64,000 bases of DNA from Heloderma charlesbogerti (GCA_026122225.1 JANEZZ010001863.1:248001-312000), one strand, 5' to 3'; numbered from the stretch's first letter, positions 9,198-19,944 are shown. The notes: generated by a model not told the origin, from the sequence alone. Made by a program: numbers and translations.

Positions 9198-11095
9198 TTG
9201 TTGTTGTTGTTGTTGTTGTTAATACCCCACCTTTTCCCCAGTACTGGGACACAACGCAGCTTACAAAGATTAAAACATATACAATTAAAACATATGAAAA
9301 TATACAAAAGTTAAAATATAATTAAACAATATCATTAAAATTATATTAAAACATTAAAACAGCATTTTAGCAGCTTACCCCCAGGTTCCAACTATGTCCC
9401 AAAGGCCTGCTGGAACAAGAATGTTTTAGTCTGCCTCCAGAAATGCATCAAGGAGGGAGCCATCTTAGCCTCCCTGGGAAGGGTGTTCCATAGCCGTGGG
9501 GCAGCCACTGAGAAGGCCCTCTCCTGAGTTCCCACCAAACGTGCCAGTGACAGTGGTGGAACTGAGAGAAGGGCCTCCCCAGAACACCTCAGGACACGGG
9601 CAGGTTCATAAGGGAGGATACAGTCTTTCAGATAACCTGGACTGGAGCCGTAAAGGGCTTTATAGGTCATAGCCAGCAATTTGAATTGTGCCTGGAAACA
9701 GACTGGAAGCCAGTGAAGCTGTTTTAACAGGGGAGTTGTATGCTCCCTGTAGCCAGCCCCAGTCAACAGTCTGGCAGCAGCTCTTTGGACCAGCTGCAGT
9801 TTCCGAACACTCTTCATAGGCAGCCCTATGCATTGCATTGGGCACATTGCAGGACATTGCAGTAATTGAGCGCACTGCAGTAATCCAAACGGGATATAAC
9901 TAAGGCATGTGTCACCGAGGCCAGATCAAACATCTTCAGGAACGGGTGCAGTTGGCACACTAGTTTTAACTGTGCAAAAGCACTCCTGGTCACCCCTGAA
10001 ACCTGAGCATCCAGGCTTAGGGTTGAATCCAGGAGCACCCCCAAACTGCGAACCTGAGTCTTCAGGGGGAGCACAACCCCATCCAACACAGGCTGAATCC
10101 CTGTTCCCTGATCTGCCTTTTGACTGACCAGGAGCACCTCTGTCTTGTCTGGATTAAGTTTCAATGTGTTCTCCCTCGTCCAGTCCATTACTGATGCCAA
10201 ACACTGGTTAAGGACAGAAACAGCTTCCTTGGAATCTGGAGGAAAGGAGTAGTAGAGCTGGGCGTCATCAGCATATTGGTGGCACTGAACTCCAAAACTC
10301 CAGACAACCTCTCCCAGTGGTTTCGTGTAGATATTAAATAGCATGGGGGACAGAACAGAACCCCGAGGGACCCCACAAGCTAACAGCCATGGAGTCAAAC
10401 AGGCATCCCTCAACATCACCTTCTGAGTTCGCCCCCATAGGAAGGAATGGAGCCACTGTAAAACAGTACCTCCAAGTTCCATCCCAGTGAGGCATCCCAG
10501 AAGAATACCATGGTCGATGGTACTGAACGCCGCTGAGAGGTCCAGCAGAACTAACAGGGACACACTCCCCCTGTCCAGTTCCCGGCGTAGGTCATCCACC
10601 AAGGCTACCAAAGCTGTCTCCGTCCCACACCCAGGCCTGAAACCAGATTGAAATGGATCAAGATAATCTGTTTCATCCAGGGACCCCTGGAGCTGGGAGG
10701 CCACCACCTTGCCCAAAAATGGGACGTTAGAGACTGGATGATAGTTATCTAGTATGGTGGGATTCAGGGAAGGCTTCTTCAACAGAGGTCTCACAACTGC
10801 CTCTTTTAAGCATAATGGAACAATGCCTTGCTCCAGAGAAGCATTAAGCACCCCCGTTGTCCGCTCAGCCAGTCCTCCTCTGGCCTCTTTAATAAGCCAG
10901 GAGGGACAAGGATCCAGCATACATGTGGAGGCTCTCACTGCTCCAAGGATCCTGTCCACATCCTTGGGCTGCACAAATTGAAAAGAACCCACAGTGGAAC
11001 TCCGCAGTAACTCACCCCCGAATATCAAGCTATTTGGGGATCTGCAGCACTGATACTGCGCAGCTCCAACGAAAGGATGCACCAAATCAGCGCCA
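9198..11095 (-). mobile_element. L2-type LINE copy A, 5'-truncated
   Basis: A reversed (GTT)n tail at 9,198-9,221 is followed by the ACCTTTTCCCCAGTACTGGG 3' end, an AT-rich 3' UTR to about 9,390, then coding sequence to about 11,100. The 5' half, including the endonuclease, is missing, as usual for incomplete reverse transcription. The element belongs to a different subfamily from copies B and C: related RT sequence but a different tail. Confidence 0.85.
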
Positions 11096-11100
11096 TATAG
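9392..11100 (-). pseudogene. L2 LINE ORF2 remnant: reverse transcriptase and C-terminus
   Basis: Encodes the polymerase half of a non-LTR retrotransposon protein. From the N-side the minus-strand translation shows the RT finger and palm blocks LKEAVVRPLLKKPSL, FQSGFRPGCGTETALVALVD, LLVLLDLSAAFSTIDHGILL, the GVPRGSVLSPMLFNIY loop and the catalytic YADD box at 10,264-10,275. The thumb follows (LKLNPDKTEVLLVSQ), and a C-terminal part ends WNTLPREAKMAPSLMHFWRQ at 9,392. The main frame runs 11,106-9,826; the C-terminal piece is in another frame joined near 9,826-9,860, where short ATTGCA-type duplications (GCATTGCATTGGGCAC, GCAGGACATTGCAG) have disrupted the frame. The N-terminal endonuclease is absent, so it is non-functional. 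Confidence 0.85.
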
Positions 11101-11109
11101 ATGCACCCC

Positions 11110-11192
11110 TGGTTGGCTGCTCTGGGAACAGAATGCTGGACTAGATGGATCCTTGGTCTGATCCAGCTAGCGCGGCTTGTCTTATGTTCTTC
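11110..11192 (+). mobile_element. CR1/L3-like 3' end fragment
   Basis: GGTTGGCTGCTCTGGGAACA, GAATGCTGGACTAGATGGAT, CCTTGGTCTGATCCAGC and CTTATGTTCTTC mark the end of the family best seen at 15.41-15.64 kb. Confidence 0.6.
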
Positions 11193-11480
11193 TTTATTTA
11201 TTACGTTTCTCTACCGCCAAATAGCTGAAGCTTTCTGGGCAGTTCACAACAATTAAAGTCATAAAATATGATAAAATACAATGTAAAACTTTAAAATGAC
11301 AGCACAAAATAAAAATAATAAACAAATAGAACCTAGCCACAGCGCAAAGATTTTTAAAAAATAGTACCAGGTTTAAAACAGAAACTGAAAAACAAAAATT
11401 CTTATGCCCTCATGATAATCAAGACCAAGGCAAGAAGACCACAAGCAGCAAGGATTTCTGGTTGCCGTCCCACTCGCAAA
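11193..11480 (-). mobile_element. L2-type LINE 3' end (reverse)
   Basis: TTTATTTATTACGTTTCTCT, ACCGCCAAATAGCTGAAGCT and TTCTGGGCAGTTCACAACAA are the reversed form of the L2 tail GTGAACCGCCCAGAGAGCTT seen at 59.74 kb. Confidence 0.65.
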
Positions 11481-11986
11481 TGACCACTGCAGTATCTAAG
11501 GGGGCAACGTCATCAGGGTCCTGAAATAGAGGAGAGTTTCTGAAGAACTGTAAAGTTGCATACGCTAGAGCATTTTCCATCCAGATAAGGTATCGCAAGG
11601 TTTATTTTTGTGCTTCTGGTTTTTAAATGGATGCCAGCTTCCCGGAACCATCTGGCCTGAGAAATGAGAAAAAATAATCACAAATCAATCAGCAGACAAT
11701 TTTCTTTTTTAAAGAAGGTTTGTGGGCATGAAAGAGGTGGATCACACTGGGTTTCATTTCAGTGGTGTAAGTGCTCTGGAGGCTTTCAGCTGAACTGTAG
11801 CAGGACTTTCACGTATGTCCTTGAGCAGAGCATCTTTCTGTGCAATAGAGGGCAGGGAGAAAGCAAAAGGTACAGGTGGTGCTGCTAGGGCTGTGGTCTC
11901 CTGCTACCCAGAGCCTCACTTAAGCTCTGACTTGGGTTGGCCAAACTCTCTGCATTTTACATTGTGTTAACATTTTTGTGCAAAAC
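11481..11986. other. No gene recognised
   Basis: Unassigned sequence. Confidence 0.5.
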
Positions 11987-12134
11987 CAGGGGTGTTGAAC
12001 CTCTTTCAGCTCAAGGGCCGAACTCGATTTCAGAGAAGTTCTTGGGGCCCACATTTCGGTGATGGGCGGAGCTGAAGACAAAGTGGCTTTTGTAGGACTT
12101 TTTTTTTTGTCTAAACATGCATAGGATTGCACCA
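11987..12134. mobile_element. Joined remnants of a hAT-like element and a TWA-MITE half
   Basis: CAGGGGTGTTGAACCTCTTT at about 11,988 is a hAT-like terminus that occurs reversed at 50.34 kb. Further right, GTCTAAACATGCATAGGATT then GCACCATAA (ending 12,134) matches one arm of the 125-bp TWA foldback at 33.17 kb. Confidence 0.5.
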
Positions 12135-12717
12135 TAAATTAATTAATTGATTAAATAAAGGCAGTATCTGCAGCTGTCCAGGGCCTAGGAAGAACAGACA
12201 GGGTCCACTGGCAGGTTTTTGCATGTGTGTAGGATGCATGTATTTTTCTGTTCTTTTAAAGTTATTTCGCTCATCCCCCTTCAAAAAGAATGCAGAGTCT
12301 GCCACTGTCCTGGTACTTACGTAAGGATTGCCCAGAAGGCGTTATTAGCAGGCCAAGTGCATTCATGGGAAGAGTTAAAAGCCCCAGCTGTCCAGGCGTA
12401 TAGAGCAATGGCAGCTTGTCCTCAAATCCCCCCAAGAAGACCAGGATGAGCATTTCCCAGGCGTGTGGAAAAAATGAAGCCCCGGTTCAATACTGATTAG
12501 TAGGAGATTTTAAGAGGGCTGGACAGAATGGTGCAGATGTATTTGCTAGCTGGAGTCACCTCAGATGACCCTCACTGGCAACGGAGCTCTGATGAAATGC
12601 TCCCGGTAGGCGAGTGAAGCTGCTGTTGACAAGGTTCGACAGACTGAGCTCCCCCTCTGCCAGCGTTGAACAGGAGCGCCGGAAAGGCCGACTCTCCACG
12701 TAGGAAACAGCCTTTGG
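12135..12717. other. No gene recognised
   Basis: Unassigned sequence with no coherent protein in any frame. Confidence 0.5.
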
Positions 12718-12725
12718 TTGTGAAC

Positions 12726-13282
12726 CAGTGGAGGCTGGTGGCTCCAATGTCAGTGGGGCAGTGAATCTGCTCTGGGTTTCAGTCAGAACCAGTCAGAACT
12801 CTAAGGGAACTATTTACTGTGCAAAGCAGAGTTCTCACACACAGGGAGAGCCAGTGCGGTGTAGTGGTGAGAGTGCTGGACTGGGAGCCGGGAGATCCGG
12901 GTTCTAATCCCCACTCAGCCATGGAAGCTCTCGGGGTGACTTTGGGCCAGTCACAGCGCAACCCACCTCACAGGCTTGTTGTTGTGAGGATAAAATGGAG
13001 AAGAGGAGGATTATGTATGTATGTATTTATTTCATTTCGCTGCCTTGGGTTCCTTGCAAGAGGAAAAAAAGCAGGATATAAATGCAATAAATAAATAAAT
13101 AAATAACTGTTTCAGACTGACACCCAGAGCAGATTCGCTGCCCCACTGACATCGGAGCCACCAGCCACCTCTGGAATGTTGCTACGCATCTTGGATAGCT
13201 CCTTTAGAGTTCTGACTGTTTCTGATGGAAACCCAGAGTGGATTTACCACCCCACTGACATCGGAGCCACCAGCCTTCACTG
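12726..13282. mobile_element. Composite hAT-like foldback (CAGTGGAGGC family) carrying a SINE
   Basis: The left arm starts CAGTGGAGGCTGGTGGCTCC at 12,726. Two right arms follow, ending near 13,172 and at 13,282 (GCCACCAGCCTTCACTG). The outermost ends are flanked by TTGTGAAC (12,718-12,725) and TTGTGAAT (13,283-13,290), a 7-of-8 target duplication. A Sauria-SINE-like element sits between the arms. Confidence 0.65.
12844..13106 (+). repeat. Sauria-SINE-like element (complete)
   Basis: The head GGAGAGCCAGTGCGGTGTAG with TGGTGAGAGTGCTGG (A-box region) and GGTTCTAATCCCC (B-box) is followed by TTTGGGCCAGTCACAGCGCA, CACAGGCTTGTTGTTGTGAG, GCAGGATATAAATGCAATAA and an (AATA)n tail. This layout is known from squamate genomes and supports the host assignment. 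It lies inside the hAT-like foldback. Confidence 0.85.
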
Positions 13283-13514
13283 TTGTGAATGATTCTATCA
13301 TATCAGTTTGTAACAACCGGCTCTGCATTCAAGCGCAGCTCCGTCAAACGTATCTGCTTTAGCTATTCTGCTGGACCCAAATCACAATTGTTTAATGCTC
13401 CTTTAAATATAGTCACATCCCAGTGCAGATGTAGTTGCACTTACAAAGAAGGATTAGGCCTGGCTTACCTGCACCAGCACGGGTGTGTTGTTGCACATTT
13501 TAAAATTCATGCAT

Positions 13515-13765
13515 TTACTGATTTGATTTATATCTCGCCTTTCTACCAGGAAAAATGGCACTCAAGGTGGGCTTACGATCACAAATAAAACTTGGTTGAA
13601 ACAATAATAAAAACAAGTGCAAATACATTAAAACACAACCACAGCAACAGAATAAAATCTGCATCCAACCAGGCAGACCCGCTTACGTGCCTAAGGCCTG
13701 CTGGAAGAAAAAGGCCTTTGCCTGCCGGTGGAAGGACAGCACATCTGCATCTCGTTGAAAGTGAT
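13515..13765 (-). mobile_element. L2-type LINE 3' fragment (reverse)
   Basis: GATTTATATCTCGCCTTTCT, CACTCAAGGTGGGCTTACGA, then AAGGCCTGCTGGAAGAAAAA and GGCCTTTGCCTGCCGGTGG, the reverse of the L2 C-terminal coding end (F-x-Q-A type). Confidence 0.6.
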
Positions 13766-13917
13766 GCAGTGCGGACGGATGGTGCCACCATGCAGATGCG
13801 CATTCCAGTGTGCGCATGGTATGCATCTGATTTAGACCCACAGTTCCCGAACTGGCCTATGATTTGCACACAGAATGGAGTCTCTCTCCTTAGCTGGATC
13901 GGCGTGACTGAGCTTAG

Positions 13918-14058
13918 ACAGGGGCAGGCAACCCGTGGGCCTCCAGATGTTGTTGGACTACAACTTCCATCATCCCTGAGCAGTGGCCTTGCTGGCTGGG
14001 GGATGCTCAGAGTTGTAGTCCAACATATAGAGCACACCGGGTTGGAAAAGGCTGGTAT
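13918..14058. mobile_element. hAT-like foldback element (CCAGATGTTGTTGGACTACA arms)
   Basis: The left arm CCTCCAGATGTTGTTGGACT with ACAACTTCCATCATCCC faces the right arm GAGTTGTAGTCCAACATATA and GGGTTGGAAAAGGCTGG. It is an imperfect long hairpin with a short centre. Confidence 0.65.
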
Positions 14059-14189
14059 ACACATGCATTGAATCATATCAGTATGTACTGTACTTTCCAG
14101 CAAAGAAATCTATATGAGACTTTTGAGTCTGCCATCCCTTCAAACAATAATATAAAATGCTAAGGTCATTTTCAGAGGCTCTTTTCTGG

Positions 14190-14445
14190 GTATGAAGAGT
14201 AGCTGCCAGGGAGAACCTTCTCTGCAGTGGCCCCCTGTTTGTGGAATGCCCTTCCCAAGAGTCTAGAGCTTTAGACTGAGAGCCCTAGACGTCTGCATTT
14301 GGCCCATGCAGCCGGTGGTTCCCTACCCCCTTTCTACAGAGGAAGCATTGTATTTGCATTATGAGAAAGCATTGTCAACTATAAGTTGCTTTGAACCTCA
14401 GTAAGAAAACAAGGCGAAATTGGTCCAAATAAATAATGTAAGGAA
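14190..14445 (+). mobile_element. L2-type LINE 3' fragment
   Basis: TTCTCTGCAGTGGCCCCCTG, TTTGTGGAATGCCCTTCCCA (decayed SVAAPxLWNxLP codons), then TATAAGTTGCTTTGAACCTC and AAATAAATAATG. Confidence 0.6.
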
Positions 14446-14484
14446 TTTAAGCTGAGACTGAGATCTTGGCCTTCCACTCACTAC

Positions 14485-14915
14485 CTAACTTGTTTACAAG
14501 TCCACTCAGGAGTAAGCCCCATTGGGTTCAATGGGATTTACTTCCAGATAGGGATGGGAGAACCAGGGATATTCAAACACACTGAAATTCCCCGAACTTC
14601 GCTTCAAAGCTCAGTTCGGCTCTTTCCCACTCTCATTTGCAACCTGTATTTTGGGTTTGTTCAAACAGGAAAAGTGTGCACCCCCCACCCCCATTAACTA
14701 AAGCATGAAAATGCACATTTCGAAGTGCATGTTTGTTAAAATATACACATTTTTCACACATGATCACAAGCTCGGGAATGTGTGAACATTTTTTGAAAAA
14801 ATGCACTGACATTTGGGGTTGCAAACAGGGCAAGTTTGTATGATTTGCAAACTGAAACGAAATTCTCGTACACCCCTGCTTCTGGGTAAAGGTGTATAGG
14901 ATTGCAGACTTAATG
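14485..14915. mobile_element. GAGTAA-type MITE split by a hAT-like MITE
   Basis: CACTCAGGAGTAAGCCCCAT, TGGGTTCAATGGGATTTACT then, after the insert, TTCTGGGTAAAGGTGTATAG and GATTGCAGACTTAA. A complete 87-bp relative is at 33,550-33,636. Confidence 0.6.
14548..14878. mobile_element. hAT-like MITE (AGGGATG/AGGGGTGTACGAG ends)
   Basis: The left end TAGGGATGGGAGAACC and the reversed right end CAGGGGTGTACGAGAATTTC form inverted repeats. The flanks CTTCCAGA and CTTCTGGG are compatible with a decayed 8-bp duplication. The interior is AT-rich with dyads such as GCACATTTCGAAGTGCAT. Confidence 0.6.
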
Positions 14916-15404
14916 AATCCAGTGACAAGCATTCAGTCCTGCTAAGAGGCCAGCAGGAACATGGACATGCAGAGACAAAGCCAGGAGCTTGGGTCCTTCC
15001 ATCTTCGCAGCTGTGGCTTCTTTGCATTTCTGTGATATTGCAGACTGATCAGAGCGCCTACAAAACCCCATCTAGGAATCTGAGGAATGTATTCAGTTTC
15101 CCCTGTCGAGGCAAGATTTAATTAAGTGCCGAGGATCGAGGAATATTACAGATGCTGGAAGGCACAAAACTGCCATAAAGAGACACAACTGGTGTGTTCT
15201 CACCAATGTCAGCAACTGAGCCCTGGGTGATCTCGAGGGGGCACAGGGAGTCCCAGCCATATCAGGGAAGGGAATTGTGGGATATGTCAATAACAGGACC
15301 CTGGGAGTGCAGAGGCTTTGCCTAGGAAGAAGCGAAGGGTCCCACTGTAAGGCTGTCCATCCACAGGGTCAAAACTTGAGGTCCATGGACCACGGAATCT
15401 GTCC
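14916..15404. other. No gene recognised
   Basis: Unassigned sequence. A CR1/L3-like piece (GTCCATGGACCAC) may begin near 15,380. Confidence 0.45.
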
Positions 15405-15645
15405 CTGGAAGGCTGCAATACCATGGCTTCTAGTCCTGATGGCTATATGCTATCTCCAGTATCAGAGGCAGTAAGCCTATGCACACCAGTTGCTGGGGAA
15501 CATGGGTGGGAGGGTGCTGTTGCACTTGTGTCCTGCTTGTGGGTTTCCTGTTGACAGCTGGTTGGCCACTGTATGAACAGAATGCTGGACTAGATGGACC
15601 CTTGGTCCGATCCAGCAAGGCTCTTCTTACGTTCTTATGTACAGA
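15405..15645 (+). mobile_element. CR1/L3-like LINE 3' end
   Basis: Best copy of this family here: ATGGCTTCTAGTCCTGATGG, CTATCTCCAGTATCAGAGGC, CAGTTGCTGGGGAACATGGG, TCCTGCTTGTGGGTTTCCTG, AATGCTGGACTAGATGGACC and the terminal CTTCTTACGTTCTTATG. No coding sequence is included. Confidence 0.65.
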
Positions 15646-15684
15646 CCCTACAGCTGCGTAGGCACTGCTGGGCAGAATGGGAAG

Positions 15685-16090
15685 ATTTTTCATTTCATTT
15701 ATTACATTTCTATACCGCTGTTTGGGTGGTTTACCAGGACTAAAACCTTAAAAATACAATATAGTAATATAAAAAAGTATTTATGTACAAAGATATCAAC
15801 AGTCTTAACAATCAGCAGTAAGACATCCCTGAACCCGTTAAAAACCCTACCATATGATGTCAAGTGCCTGGGAATAGATGAAGGTCTGAACCTGGCACCG
15901 AAAAGAAGATAATGTTGGTGTCAGGAGAACCTCACCGGGGAGAGTGTTTCACAATCTGGGGGCCACCACTGAGAAAGCTCTCTCCTTTGTTGCCATCCTC
16001 TGAACCTCCGGAGAGATGCTCTATCAGATTCTGTGGTCCTGAGCCGTGTAGGGCTTTACAGGTCCTCAGTTCAAGGCAAGATGGCAGAGA
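15685..16090 (-). mobile_element. L2-type LINE 3' fragment (reverse)
   Basis: TTTATTACATTTCTATACCG then the AT-rich UTR, GAACCTGGCACCGAAAAGAA, GGGGGCCACCACTGAGAAAG and GAGCCGTGTAGGGCTTTACA. The order is that of the coding end of L2 read backwards. Confidence 0.65.
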
Positions 16091-16149
16091 GGGAGGAGGA
16101 GAGGGGGAAATGCACACCACCAGACAAAAAGAGATAGTTTGATTGGTTC

Positions 16150-16715
16150 ATCTCGATGGAGCCATGTTACACCACTTCTTAAAGAATTACATTGGCGCTA
16201 TATCTGCTACTGAGCCCTATTCAAGGTGTTGGTTATCGCCTTTAAAGCTCTCAATGGTTTGGGGCAAAAATACCTGAAGGATCTCTCTGCCCATACTATC
16301 CTCCCTGTACACTAATATCTTCGGGGTGGGTGGGTGCTTCTCCGAGTACCATCAGTAGGAGGCACACAGTATGCATTTACGAAACAGGGCCTTCTCTGTG
16401 GTGACACCCCGACTTTGGAATGCCCTCCCTCAAAGGAGATACAATTGGCGCTGACTTTGTTTTCTTTTTGGCACCAAAATAAAATGTTTCTTTTTGCCTG
16501 AGCATTTTAACCTTTTAGAATTTTCAATTTAATGTATTTTTAAGCCAAATTGATTGTTGTATTTTTGTTTGGCTGGCTGGTTGAAGAGTTGCAGCTTTAA
16601 TTTGCTTTTTATTGTGTAACTGTATGTGGGTTGTTTTTTTTTAAAATTGGATTTGTTTGTTTTTGATGTTATGTACACCAGCATGGGATCCCTTGCAGAT
16701 GAAGGGTGGTTTATA
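16150..16715 (+). mobile_element. L2-type LINE 3' fragment
   Basis: AGAATTACATTGGCGCTATA (LHWLP-type region), GTTATCGCCTTTAAAGCTCT, GGGCCTTCTCTGTGGTGACA and GACTTTGGAATGCCCTCCCT are degenerate L2 C-terminal codons, followed by a T-rich 3' UTR. It lies head-to-head with the preceding reversed fragment. Confidence 0.65.
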
Positions 16716-16721
16716 CATTTC

Positions 16722-16755
16722 ATAGATAGATAGGTAGGTAGGTAGGTAGGTAGGT
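16722..16755. repeat. (GATA)n(GGTA)n microsatellite
   Basis: GATAGATA followed by about seven GGTA/TAGG units, at the end of the L2 fragment. Confidence 0.9.
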
Positions 16756-18140
16756 CCTGCTGGCATCGACTGGCCATGTTCCACTGGCTTCTTAGGACTT
16801 AATCCCATAAAAATGCCAAATTATGGCAGCCAAGGAAGATCAGATGTTTCACGTGGTAATAGGATTCCCCAGGTTCATATCACACAACCTGATTAGCCAA
16901 AGGTAAGAAGACAGTTTACTGCCCTGATATTTTCAAGCTGCTATGTGGCACAGACCAGATCTCACACCCTTTGGGGCGGGGACGGGGGGCATCGAGGAGG
17001 AATTTCACTCCTACTTCTGTACTTGCAGTTATTGTGATATATTGGGGCAGGGGGAGATACCATCCCACACGTAAAGGTGGATTGAAAGATTAAAGGAAAT
17101 ACACCATTCCTCTCTAGACAGCACAAGAAGGAGAAACATTTATAGCATAAGCCAACTGTATGAAATAATCTTGAGTGTGCATAACAGAGGGAAAGATCTT
17201 TTCACCCCCTCATCCTCTGAGGTCAGATGCTTAACATCAGCTCAGCATTCACATAACATCGTTGTCCTGATTTCCTACTGATTACACTACAAACAAACAG
17301 ACAAACTTTTGTGGCCATGGACAAGCTGGCTTCCATTCAGAAGTTTTGTCCATGCGCTTCATGAACTCAGGGCTTCACACCAAGCTTCTTATCCTGCAAC
17401 TTACTGGGCTTCGGCTTCTGAAGTCTTTGCGGGATTTAAATCAGTTCTTTACACAGCTGGTTTTTCTTTTACTGCATGACGATACTTGCCATTTCCACAG
17501 GTGGGTGGAGCCTGGTGGGATGATATCAGATGTCAGCAGCATTGTGGGCCCTTGTCCACCCCCTCTGGGGTAGCCCCTCCCCACCCTCGGCAGGAACTTT
17601 TCCATTTCAGCTTCTTTGCCTCCCCTTTTCACTTCCGCTGCCTCCAATCCCTACCTCAGCAACTTCTATATACAATCCACAGTAAGTTTGCATCTTCAGA
17701 AGTCTGCTGTCCCCACTTCCTCGTCCTCACGTGTGCAAGTCAGTATTGTCCATGTAAAAGCAAGCAGTAACGCTTTTCTCATATGAGTAAACACTGGGAG
17801 AGGGGATTGAGTGGAAAGGGGTTGCGATACTGTGGGCGTGTGGAGCAGCAGCAGTCTCTGCCCTGCTGTGTTAGTGAAACGCCACTATGCTGCACTTCTG
17901 AAGTTCCTGGTGTTGTTCCCAGGAGCGGAATAGTGAAGGGCCTGGAGGTCAAGGGAGGCATAGGAGCATGACACTCCCACCCGATTGTCGTCGCTAGATG
18001 ACGTCAACATCGCACCGTCCAGCACCTGCCTACACAAAGCATGTCGCAGCGCAATGTCCGCAGTACACAGGTAGGTAATGGCAGATGTGTTGTGCAGCTG
18101 CAAATAATACCACATTTTCTGCATACAGAAATATAGAAAG
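16756..18140. other. No gene recognised
   Basis: 1.4 kb with little recognisable repeat content. Open frames 17,346-17,770 plus and 17,441-17,647 minus show no domain. It could be old unique sequence. Confidence 0.45.
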
Positions 18141-18141
18141 T

Positions 18142-18295
18142 ATCATAGAATCATAGGGTTGGAAGGGGCCTACAAGACCATCGAGTCCAACCCCCTGCTC
18201 AATGCAGGAAGCCTGATTCCCAGGCAGTCTCCCATCCTAGTACTAACCAGGGCTGACCCTGCTTAGCTTCCGAGATCAGACAAGATTGGGCGCTA
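18142..18295 (-). repeat. 5S rRNA/CR1 chimeric SINE (reverse)
   Basis: Read on the minus strand, a 5S-like head (GATCTCGGAAGCTAAGCAGG, GTTAGTACTAGGATGGGAGA, CTGCCTGGGAATCAGG) runs straight into the CR1 3' end (GCATTGAGCAGGGGGTTGGA to CCTATGATTCTATGAT). 5S rRNA supplies an internal RNA polymerase III promoter and the CR1 tail would recruit CR1 reverse transcriptase; that mechanism is known for other SINEs and is inferred here. Confidence 0.8.
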
Positions 18296-18620
18296 TCATG
18301 GGGAAAACAGGGGGAAGGTGCAGGATAGCTGCTGCAGGACAACAATGTCATCTATCGCGCACAGGAAATACCATGAATGAAGAATGACAATCACACCAAA
18401 AAACACCCGTGTGAAGGAGCCCTCGGAATGACTTCTCGTTTATTTATTAGAAACCAGCAAGAGAGTAAACACAGCTGCAGAAGCGGCAGCTTGTGAAATG
18501 AAACCCAAGTTCCGATATGCAACCACGACTTCAAGCAGAGGCTGTCCTTGCCATTGGGGATGCCCTGATTCTGGATTTCTGGAGCAAGCAGCACGTTGGG
18601 GTAGATGGCCTCCTCTACAA
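18296..18620. other. No gene recognised
   Basis: Unassigned sequence. GTGTGAAGGAGCCCTCGG near 18,410 resembles the end of the repeat at 1,155. Confidence 0.45.
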
Positions 18621-18623
18621 GGC

Positions 18624-18720
18624 CAGTGGAAGCCGGTAGCTCCATTGTCAGTGGGGCAGTGAATCCCCCCTGGGGTTTAGTCAGAACCAGTCAGAACTCT
18701 AAAGGAGCTCCCCAAGGTGT
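18624..18720. mobile_element. hAT-like foldback, left arm only (CAGTGGAAGCC)
   Basis: CAGTGGAAGCCGGTAGCTCC then GTCAGTGGGGCAGTGAATCC and CAGTCAGAACTCTAAAGGAG match one arm of the 187-bp elements at 53.13 and 55.73 kb. The other arm is absent. Confidence 0.65.
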
Positions 18721-19097
18721 GAAGCGCATCGCGAAGTAACACTGTCCTTGGAACATTTTAAGTAAATCTTGAGAGACCATGCTGTATGCAAGGGAGGGAT
18801 GTACATTCCAACAAACAAAGAAACAAACGCCGTGTGTCAATAGTGCTCTTGGATTGGAAGATTGGACTCCTCCTTTTTCAGACCTCCACAGAGGTAGCAA
18901 GACCCTGATTTCCCCATGTTGAAGTAGAACTTTGGTATATCCCCCCCCCCTTCCACTATCACATTCTACAAATACCTGTTGTGAGTTAGGATTAAAGGCA
19001 GAACAAGAAGCTATGATGGAAACCCTGGATTCCCCACTGCCCTGCGTTCCTTTCATAATGCTAGCACAGGGGTTGGACCACTTGCAGAGCAGAACCC
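18721..19097. other. No gene recognised
   Basis: Unassigned sequence with a C-run at about 18,940-18,950. Confidence 0.45.
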
Positions 19098-19300
19098 TTA
19101 TGCCACCCTTCCCCAGCCTCCAGATGTGTTGGATGACAACTCCCATCACCCCTAGCCAGCATGGCCCTTTGCCACGCCAACCTGGCACCGCCCCCCCCAT
19201 ATGTGTTGGACTACAACTCTCCACCTTACCCATTCTGGCAGAGTATGTTGGGAATTGTAGTCCAGCACATATGGAGGGTACCAGGTTGGGAAAGGGTGAA
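19098..19300. mobile_element. hAT-like foldback remnants (CCAACCTGG family), two overlapping copies
   Basis: TTCCCCAGCCTCCAGATGTG with GGATGACAACTCCCATCACC starts one copy. A second hairpin spans GCCAACCTGGCACCG, TATGTGTTGGACTACAACTC and GGAATTGTAGTCCAGCACAT to CAGGTTGGGAAAGG. Confidence 0.6.
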
Positions 19301-19940
19301 TTAGGCAGACCTTTGATCAGATCCAGTAGGGATGATATAACATGTACATGCCACGCTAATGTCTAGTTCAGGTCGAAGTGCCGAAAGATTTCCATTTTTT
19401 GAAATGTTTCCCTTGAAAAAGTGTGCTTCTGTCTACAAAAACTACCAGCTTGCAACATTTGTTTCTAAATTACCTGCTCATACATACCTGTAGTAGCCAT
19501 CTTGGAGCATATTGATTGTGAAGGAGTTTATAAAAGCATCCTTGTCTACCTAGTCATCTGGATTGTCTTCCGCTCGCCTCATGTAACCAGTCAAATGGTT
19601 ATTTGTAATTTACCTTCACCTCTTTGTAGATGTGCTGTGTAAAGAATTTGGTTTGAATCCAATTATCAGTGTTGGTGTTTGTCTCCAGGAAATATTTGCA
19701 TGCCAAGCAGAAACGATGGGACTGCTTGATCAAAGCAAAGAGCTCTAATGGGTGTTAAGTGGGTTGAAACTACAATTTCAAGCTAACTGTCAGGACCGTT
19801 TAGGTTAAAACAGACTGAGTAGGCAGTACCAACACCCTTGGAAGCCAAAGATGGCCACAGTTTGGTTAATACAATTTTTTTTTAAGTCAAGCCAATTTCT
19901 ATATCTAATACAAACATATTTCTGTCTCTCTGTCACAGCA
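19301..19940. other. No gene recognised
   Basis: Unassigned, moderately AT-rich sequence. Confidence 0.45.
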
Positions 19941-19944
19941 AGCT

